Part shown: piece after piece, positions 5,361 through 9,427 of the stretch
Numbering within the stretch: the stretch's first letter is position 1
Layout of the letters: every line of letters starts with the position of its first letter
NCBI RefSeq assembly: GCF_934632265.1
Contig: NZ_CAKTYH010000078.1
Coordinates: 1-9,427 of the forward strand
DNA from: an uncultured Senegalimassilia sp.
GTDB lineage: Bacteria > Actinomycetota > Coriobacteriia > Coriobacteriales > Eggerthellaceae
Direction: 5' to 3'
DNA: 9,427 nt
Program-made: the position numbers and the translations under genes
The notes under the pieces: generated by a model
What the model was told of the DNA's origin: nothing
The model's database searches: none
What the model saw: only the letters and a program-made list of their open reading frames with translations

Positions 5361-6236
5361 ATGGAGCTGTTGCAGCTGCGCTATTTTCACGAGGTGGCGC
5401 AAACCCAGCATATGACGAACTCGGCCAAGCGCCTTGGCGTGGCGCAGCCGGCGCTGACGCAAGCCATCCGGCGCCTTGAAGGCGAGCTGGATGCGAAGCT
5501 GTTCGAGCGCGTTGGGCGCAACATACGGCTGACCCCCTGCGGAGAGGCGCTCGAAGGCAAGGTGGCCCCGCTGCTCGCCGCGTTCGACGAGATTCCCCAG
5601 GCCATCGCACAGGCGAAGGGCCAGGAGCGCAACACCGTGCGCATCGACGTCGAGGCCGCCACATCTATGACCGTCGACGCCATCGCGGCGTTTCGCGCGA
5701 CGGTGCCGCAGGCCGCGTTCGTCATCAACCAGGCCAACAGCGAAGCCCGCTGGGACGTGCGGGTACGCACGGTGGCCTCCGGGGGCGCCGGTAAGCCGGA
5801 TGCGCGCACGTCCGAGGTGTTCCGCGAGCGCATATGCCTGGCCATCCCCAAGGAACAGGCGAAGGGCGAGTCGGTTCGCCTGGCCGATTTCGCTGATGCG
5901 CCGTTCGTGTGCCTGGCGGGAACGCGCGGGTTCCGCGGCGTATGCGACGACCTGTGCCTGAAGGCGGGGTTCGCGCCGAACGTGGTGTTCGAGTCGGACA
6001 GCCCCGATGTGGTGCGCAAGTTCATCGCGCTGGGGCTGGGCGTGGGGTATTGGCCCGAACGCAGCTGGGGCGCGTTGGAAGGGTCGGATGTGGTGCTGGC
6101 GCCGATCGCGGATGCGGGGTTCGAACGCGACATCGTGGTAGAGACGGCAAAGCATCCGCTCGGCCAGAAAGCCGCCGAGTTCCACGCGTTTCTGCTGGAG
6201 TTCATAAGGAGGCAGATGGGAGAAACGGGCGCGTAA
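5361..6236 (+). CDS. LysR family transcriptional regulator
   Basis: A LysR-type DNA-binding regulator of 291 residues, a normal family length. The N-terminal winged helix-turn-helix is clear: LLQLRYFHEVAQTQHMTNSAKRLGV... with the recognition part near 18-40 (SAKRLGVAQPALTQAIRRLEGEL) and the following LFERVGRNIRLTPCGEAL. A linker helix runs to about 90 and the periplasmic-binding-protein-like effector domain covers about 92-285; its ligand cannot be read from sequence. The start is ATG at 5361 behind GGAGG with 6 nt spacing; an upstream in-frame TTG at 5340 lacks this support. It is transcribed away from the PQ-loop-like membrane protein gene and shares its control region, so autoregulation and control of that gene are likely. 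It ends at a bidirectional terminator facing ppaC. Confidence 0.93.
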   Translation: MELLQLRYFHEVAQTQHMTNSAKRLGVAQPALTQAIRRLEGELDAKLFERVGRNIRLTPCGEALEGKVAPLLAAFDEIPQAIAQAKGQERNTVRIDVEAATSMTVDAIAAFRATVPQAAFVINQANSEARWDVRVRTVASGGAGKPDARTSEVFRERICLAIPKEQAKGESVRLADFADAPFVCLAGTRGFRGVCDDLCLKAGFAPNVVFESDSPDVVRKFIALGLGVGYWPERSWGALEGSDVVLAPIADAGFERDIVVETAKHPLGQKAAEFHAFLLEFIRRQMGETGA

Positions 6237-6254
6237 GGCGCCCTGAAACGAGAA

Positions 6255-6288
6255 GAAGCCCTCGCACAGCTCATTGCGCGGGGGCTTC
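6255..6288. terminator. Bidirectional intrinsic terminator between convergent lysR and ppaC
   Basis: GAAGCCCTCGC (6255-6265) pairs with GCGGGGGCTTC (6278-6288) over 11 positions with one G-T wobble and a 12-nt loop. It begins 18 nt after the lysR stop. On the minus strand it lies 29 nt after the ppaC stop and is followed by TTCTCGTTTC, so it fits termination of ppaC best; on the plus strand it is followed by CTTGTG. Confidence 0.75.
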
Positions 6289-6317
6289 CTTGTGCGATGA
6301 CGTTCGCTGACGCGGGG

Positions 6318-7256
6318 TTACAGCGCCAGGATGGGCGCGGCCACCTGCTTCTTGCGGGAGAGCACGCCGGGCATCCAGACGGACTTGCCGGTGCAGTCGA
6401 TATCGAAGGCGCGGTTGACGAAGTCGGTGTCGCCTTCGCAAATGAACTGGCTGCCCTCGGCCAGGATGTCGGTGGCGAAGAACAGCACGAACTGGTAGCC
6501 CTTGTCCGCGACCAGGCCCTTGATGGCCTCGCGGATCTCGGCCTCGCGGCCGAGCACGGCCTGCAGGTCGACCGTTTCGTACTGGCCGATGTAAACCTTG
6601 TTGCCGTTGGACAGCTCGAACTCCTTAGCGTCGGCGTTGACCAGCTTGTCGACGGGCAGCTCGGCGGGGTTGGAACGGCGCTTGAAGATGGACATGCCAT
6701 ACTCGACCGGGTCGACGCCCACGGCAGCGGCCGTGCGGGCGATGATGTCGCGGTCGAAGTCGGTGGTGGTGGGCGACTTCATGATGACGGTGTCGGTGAG
6801 CATGGCGCCGAGCAGCAGCGCGGCGATGCCCTTCGGCAGCTCAACGCCCTCGATCTCGAACTCGCGTGCCACGATGGCGGCAGTGGAGCCGACGGGCTTG
6901 GCGTTGAAACGCAGCGGCTGCGCGGTGACCAGACCGCCCAGGCGATGGTGATCGACGATCTCGACGATCTCGGCGGCGTCAAGGCCGTCGGCGGACTGCA
7001 GGGCCTCGTTGTGGTCGACGAGGATGACCTGCTGGCGCTCGGAAAGGGACTCGATCAGACGCGGCGCCTCAATGCCGTTTTCGCCTAGGATCCACTCGGT
7101 CTCCGGCGGAAGGCCGCCCAAACGGCACGCCTCGTAGACGGCGTCGGAACCGGCGCGCTTGGCCAGCTCGTTTTTCAGGTACGCATAGCCAACAGCTGCG
7201 CTGATGGCATCGTTGTCGGGGTTCTTGTGACCGAACACCAGGATGGGTGCCGCCAT
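6318..7256 (-). CDS. ppaC: Manganese-dependent (family II) inorganic pyrophosphatase
   Basis: Hydrolyses pyrophosphate to two phosphates in the cytoplasm, pulling biosynthetic reactions forward. The 312 residues have the DHH-family layout without inserted CBS domains, so it should be the constitutive rather than the nucleotide-regulated form. N-terminal DHH domain motifs are GHKNPDND (9-16; metal ligands His10, Asp14, Asp16), VDHNE (80-84; Asp81), VDHHRLG (101-107; Asp102-His103-His104) and LTDT (153-156; Asp155). The C-terminal DHHA2 domain ends with the substrate-binding SRKKQV (300-305). All known ligands are present. The start is ATG with AAGGAG 7 nt upstream. The gene is a single unit: its own promoter in the ppaC-sdaA interval and a shared terminator with lysR. 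Confidence 0.97.
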   Translation of the reverse strand: MAAPILVFGHKNPDNDAISAAVGYAYLKNELAKRAGSDAVYEACRLGGLPPETEWILGENGIEAPRLIESLSERQQVILVDHNEALQSADGLDAAEIVEIVDHHRLGGLVTAQPLRFNAKPVGSTAAIVAREFEIEGVELPKGIAALLLGAMLTDTVIMKSPTTTDFDRDIIARTAAAVGVDPVEYGMSIFKRRSNPAELPVDKLVNADAKEFELSNGNKVYIGQYETVDLQAVLGREAEIREAIKGLVADKGYQFVLFFATDILAEGSQFICEGDTDFVNRAFDIDCTGKSVWMPGVLSRKKQVAAPILAL

Positions 7257-7274
7257 GTGATCGCTCCTTCGCTA

Positions 7275-7291
7275 GCCGGGTTACGCCCGGC
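7275..7291 (-). promoter_or_regulatory. ppaC: Leader hairpin of ppaC
   Basis: GCCGGG (7275-7280) and CCCGGC (7286-7291) form a 6-bp stem with a 5-nt loop in the predicted ppaC leader, just upstream of the AAGGAG. It is too short to identify as any known riboswitch, and no T-run follows it. Confidence 0.4.
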
Positions 7292-7350
7292 CCTTCATCG
7301 TCCTACCCTTTTCGGTGCAGCTTTCGCAAAAGACGCTACGCCGACCAACT

Positions 7351-7380
7351 ATTATAACCTCGCTTGGCGAACATGCCCAA
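7351..7380 (-). promoter_or_regulatory. ppaC: Promoter of ppaC
   Basis: The minus strand reads TTGGGC (7380-7375), an 18-nt spacer and a perfect TATAAT (7356-7351). Transcription would start near 7344 and leave a leader of about 88 nt. The exact -10 hexamer in GC-rich DNA makes this the clearest promoter of the right half. Confidence 0.65.
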
Positions 7381-7561
7381 AACCCTAGCGAACAGCCACG
7401 AACCGAGCGCAAACGGGGGCGGTGGCTGCAGCGCTACGGAGCGAAGGCCGCCGCCATGCGGCGCGAAAAGGAGCCGGAAAGCGAAACCAGGCGCATCCGC
7501 CGCCCCGTTTCGCCGACACGGCCCCGACGGCAACAACCGACGCCATGCGGAGGTCACGGCT

Positions 7562-7602
7562 CCAAACACGGTTTCCTCCACGTGTTGGAACCGTTAACCG
7601 TG
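7562..7602 (+). repeat. Overlapping, mutually exclusive inverted repeats upstream of sdaA
   Basis: CCAA(A)CACG (7562-7570) can pair with CGTGTTGG (7581-7588), while ACGGTT(T)CC (7568-7576) can pair with GGAACCGT (7587-7594), and CACGGTT (7567-7573) can pair with AACCGTG (7596-7602). The last two right arms are a tandem duplication, AACCGTT-AACCGTG (7589-7602). The three pairings share bases and exclude each other. They lie upstream of the -10-like hexamer of sdaA, so they may act as a DNA operator rather than an RNA switch. Confidence 0.4.
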
Positions 7603-7612
7603 CGTAAACCGC

Positions 7613-7641
7613 TACGCGCGCCGGCGGCAAGCCGGTATAGT
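7613..7641 (+). promoter_or_regulatory. sdaA: Possible promoter of sdaA
   Basis: TATAGT (7636-7641) matches 5 of 6 bases of the -10 consensus. The hexamer 17 nt upstream (TACGCG, 7613-7618) is a poor -35, which suggests an activator or a weak promoter. A CCGGC-GGCAA-GCCGG dyad (7621-7635) fills most of the spacer. Transcription would start near 7648, leaving a leader of about 47 nt. Confidence 0.35.
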
Positions 7642-7694
7642 GTACGGAAACGGAAACGCCGGCTGAAACGGCGGCGATGCGCGAAGGAGCGAAC

Positions 7695-9320
7695 ATGGAG
7701 ACGATTGGGTTGACCGATATCATCGGGCCGGTGATGGTGGGGCCTTCGAGCAGCCATACCGCCGGCGCGCTGCGCATCGCGTACATGGCGCGCAAACTTG
7801 CCGGCGAGCTGCCGGCGCACGTGGAGTTCCGCCTGCTCGGCAGCTTCGCGCATACGCTGACCGGCCACGGCACCGACAAGGCGCTAGTCGCCGGCATGCT
7901 CGGCTTCGCGCCCGACGATCTGCGCATCCGCAACTCCTTCGCACATGCCCGCGAGGCGGGGCTGGACTTCACGTTCACCCCCCTGCCCGACTGCGACGAC
8001 TTCGAGCACCCCAACACCATCGACATCGTCATCGACACCGCCGAGGGCGGGCGCATGGAAGTGCGAGGCGAAAGCATTGGCGGCGGCGCGGCCGTCATCC
8101 GCAAGATCGACGGGGTGGACGTCTACATCACCGGCGAGAACCACTCGATCGTGGTGCAGCAACGCGACCTGCCGGGCGTGCTCGCACATATCGCCACCAG
8201 CCTTTCGGCGCACGGCGTCAACATCGCCACGGCCCGCCTATACCGCGAGCAGCGCGGCGACACGGCATGGACCGTGCTGGAAACCGACCAGCGCATCGAC
8301 GACGATGCGCAGGCGACCATCCTGGAAAACCCCCTGATCCGCGGCGTGCGCGTCATCCCCGCAGCCGCGCTCGGCCAGTCCCAGGCAACCGTCGGGGAAA
8401 CCGAGCAAGCAGCGGCGCTCGAGCGCCTGCGCGCGCTCGATTTCACGAACGGAACCCAGCTGCTTGCGCTTTGCGCCGCGCAGAAGGCCGCCATCTCAGA
8501 GGTGTTCCTGCGCCGCGAGGCAGCTGTGCAGCAGGCCGGCGGGCACGTCGACGGCACGGGCGCATACCTTGCCTACGCGTTGCGCGTCATGAAAGATGCC
8601 GCGTTCCTGCCGCTCGACGCGCCCGCCGTATCCATGGGCGGGCTTTTGGGCGGAGAGGCGCAGCGCATCGCGAAGGTGCGCGACTCGGGCGCCGACGTGC
8701 TCGGCGAGCCCATCGCCAGCGCCTGCGCCTATGCCATGGCCGTGCTGGAGACCAACGCCTCCATGGGCCGCATCGTGGCGGCCCCCACCGCCGGCTCGGC
8801 CGGCGTGATCCCCGGCGTGCTGCTGGCGCTTCAGAAGGCGAAGGGGTATTCCGACGAGCAGCTGCAACGTGCGCTGGCATGCGCGGCCGCCGTGGGCTAC
8901 CTGATCACCCGCAACGCCACGGTCTCCGGCGCCGAGGGCGGCTGCCAGGCTGAGATCGGGTCGGCCGCCGCGATGGCCGCTGCCGCATGCGTGGAGCTTG
9001 AGGGCGGCACGCCCGAGCAGTGCCTCAACGCCGCCGGCAACGCGCTCACCAACATGATGGGCCTGGTATGCGACCCGGTTGCGGGCCTGGTGGAGGTGCC
9101 CTGTCAGAAGCGCAACGCCTCAGGCGCGGCAACGGCGCTGGTGAGCGCCCAAACCTCGCTTGCCGGCATCGGCAACCTGGTTGGCTTCGACCAAACGGTT
9201 GAGGCCATGTACAAGGTGGGCCGCAGCCTTCCCTTCGAGCTGCGCGAATCGGCCCTGGGCGGCCTGGCTGCAACCCCCGACGCATGCGCCTGGTGCGAAT
9301 CGCACATGTGCGGGAAATAG
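7695..9320 (+). CDS. sdaA: Iron-sulfur L-serine dehydratase, single chain with ACT domain
   Basis: Deaminates L-serine to pyruvate and ammonia using an oxygen-sensitive [4Fe-4S] cluster; cytoplasmic, serine catabolism. The 541-residue chain has an N-terminal beta domain (about 1-140, with PSSSHTAG at 17-24), an ACT domain (about 145-222, YITGENHSIVVQQRDLPGVL...), and a C-terminal alpha domain (about 237-530, with GSAGVIPG at 367-374). The cluster cysteines are C417, C459 and C470, with the same 42- and 11-residue spacing as the Legionella enzyme. The chain looks like a fusion of Bacillus-type SdaAB (beta-ACT) and SdaAA (alpha). The tail is Cys-rich (C531, C534, C539), unlike the usual Bacillus-type end. 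The start is ATG at 7695 behind AAGGAG with 5 nt spacing; the in-frame ATG at 7677 lacks such a site. It diverges from ppaC and no clear terminator follows. Confidence 0.95.
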   Translation: METIGLTDIIGPVMVGPSSSHTAGALRIAYMARKLAGELPAHVEFRLLGSFAHTLTGHGTDKALVAGMLGFAPDDLRIRNSFAHAREAGLDFTFTPLPDCDDFEHPNTIDIVIDTAEGGRMEVRGESIGGGAAVIRKIDGVDVYITGENHSIVVQQRDLPGVLAHIATSLSAHGVNIATARLYREQRGDTAWTVLETDQRIDDDAQATILENPLIRGVRVIPAAALGQSQATVGETEQAAALERLRALDFTNGTQLLALCAAQKAAISEVFLRREAAVQQAGGHVDGTGAYLAYALRVMKDAAFLPLDAPAVSMGGLLGGEAQRIAKVRDSGADVLGEPIASACAYAMAVLETNASMGRIVAAPTAGSAGVIPGVLLALQKAKGYSDEQLQRALACAAAVGYLITRNATVSGAEGGCQAEIGSAAAMAAAACVELEGGTPEQCLNAAGNALTNMMGLVCDPVAGLVEVPCQKRNASGAATALVSAQTSLAGIGNLVGFDQTVEAMYKVGRSLPFELRESALGGLAATPDACAWCESHMCGK

Positions 9321-9427
9321 CGAGCTGCGGCGCCGGCTTTCCGTACCCAAGCGTGAACACACCTCCGTCCCCTCATATGCCCATCGAGATGTCAAGAGAC
9401 AATAGTCGGCCTTCCCTGAGTAGCTTG
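9321..9427. other. Non-coding end of window after sdaA
   Basis: These 107 bases show no gene and no convincing terminator. The only hairpin-prone spot is GCGCCGGC just after the sdaA stop. A TTGACA is present on the minus strand (9395-9390) but has no matching -10 at the proper distance. Confidence 0.6.

Larger units (their letters stand above)
7257..7694. other. Divergent ppaC-sdaA intergenic region (438 bases)
   Basis: I see no credible gene. The ppaC side holds a promoter (7351-7380) and a leader with the small hairpin GCCGGG-TTACG-CCCGGC (7275-7291). The middle (about 7381-7560) is GC-rich and carries an exact 10-base direct repeat CGCCATGCGG (7452-7461 and 7541-7550). The sdaA side carries overlapping inverted repeats (7562-7602), a TATAGT -10-like hexamer and short CGGAAA repeats before the sdaA start. 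The open frames crossing it have arginine- and proline-rich compositions typical of non-coding GC-rich DNA. Confidence 0.75.

Noticed and set aside
5304..6700. Long minus-strand open frames opposite lysR and the 3' part of ppaC
   Set aside because: They are Arg/Ser/Ala/Pro-rich shadows of well-supported genes and run through the terminator between them.
7257..7344. Fluoride riboswitch in the ppaC leader
   Set aside because: Such riboswitches can precede pyrophosphatase genes, but the leader lacks the expected GGCGAUGG-type start and pseudoknot segments; only a simple 6-bp hairpin is seen.
7336..7581. An 81-codon minus-strand frame in the same interval
   Set aside because: It starts at a GTG without a Shine-Dalgarno sequence and runs over the ppaC promoter.
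7315..7713. A 132-codon plus-strand frame in the ppaC-sdaA interval
   Set aside because: The product is an Arg/Pro-rich sequence without domains, starts within the ppaC promoter-leader area, and has no ribosome binding site.
9390..9395. TTGACA on the minus strand near the right edge
   Set aside because: No -10 hexamer lies at 16-18 nt and no gene start is visible for it inside the window.

Overview
The window is high-GC bacterial chromosome. The ribosomal-protein sequences and gene order, together with an Fe-S serine dehydratase and a family II pyrophosphatase, suggest an anaerobic actinobacterium, most likely of the class Coriobacteriia (Eggerthella/Gordonibacter-like). This assignment is an inference from remembered family features, not a database result. 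No mobile element, CRISPR array, rRNA or tRNA gene was seen.

Left part (1-3459, minus strand): a translation operon read right to left, rpsL (S12) - rpsG (S7) - fusA (EF-G) - rpsJ (S10, cut by the window edge). No tuf gene lies between fusA and rpsJ, so the str-type operon runs directly into the S10-type operon. Two promoter-like elements lie upstream of rpsL. The predicted rpsL mRNA leader can fold into a compact three-way junction followed by a second perfect hairpin. A further bulged 11-bp hairpin sits between rpsL and rpsG, the interval where S7 autoregulates the str operon in E. coli.

Middle part (3460-6320): an AT-rich, palindrome-containing intergenic stretch; a minus-strand M20 family peptidase T-like metallopeptidase; a terminator-like hairpin; a small three-helix membrane protein resembling a single PQ-loop (semiSWEET-type) repeat; and a divergently transcribed LysR-type regulator. 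The shared lysR/membrane-protein control region carries a dyad (CGATAA-N8-TTATCG) and three copies of CGTTAT. The regulator probably controls itself and perhaps its neighbours. A bidirectional terminator separates lysR from the next gene.

Right part (6318-9427): ppaC (manganese-dependent family II inorganic pyrophosphatase, minus strand) and sdaA (iron-sulfur L-serine dehydratase with beta, ACT and alpha parts in one chain, plus strand) diverge from a 438-base control region. That region has a good ppaC promoter and several mutually exclusive inverted repeats upstream of sdaA. The last about 107 bases hold no gene that I can recognise.

Most genes are ordinary housekeeping or metabolic functions. 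The observations most worth checking are the structured rpsL leader, the rpsL-rpsG hairpin, the lysR control region with its PQ-loop neighbour, and the Cys-rich tail of SdaA.
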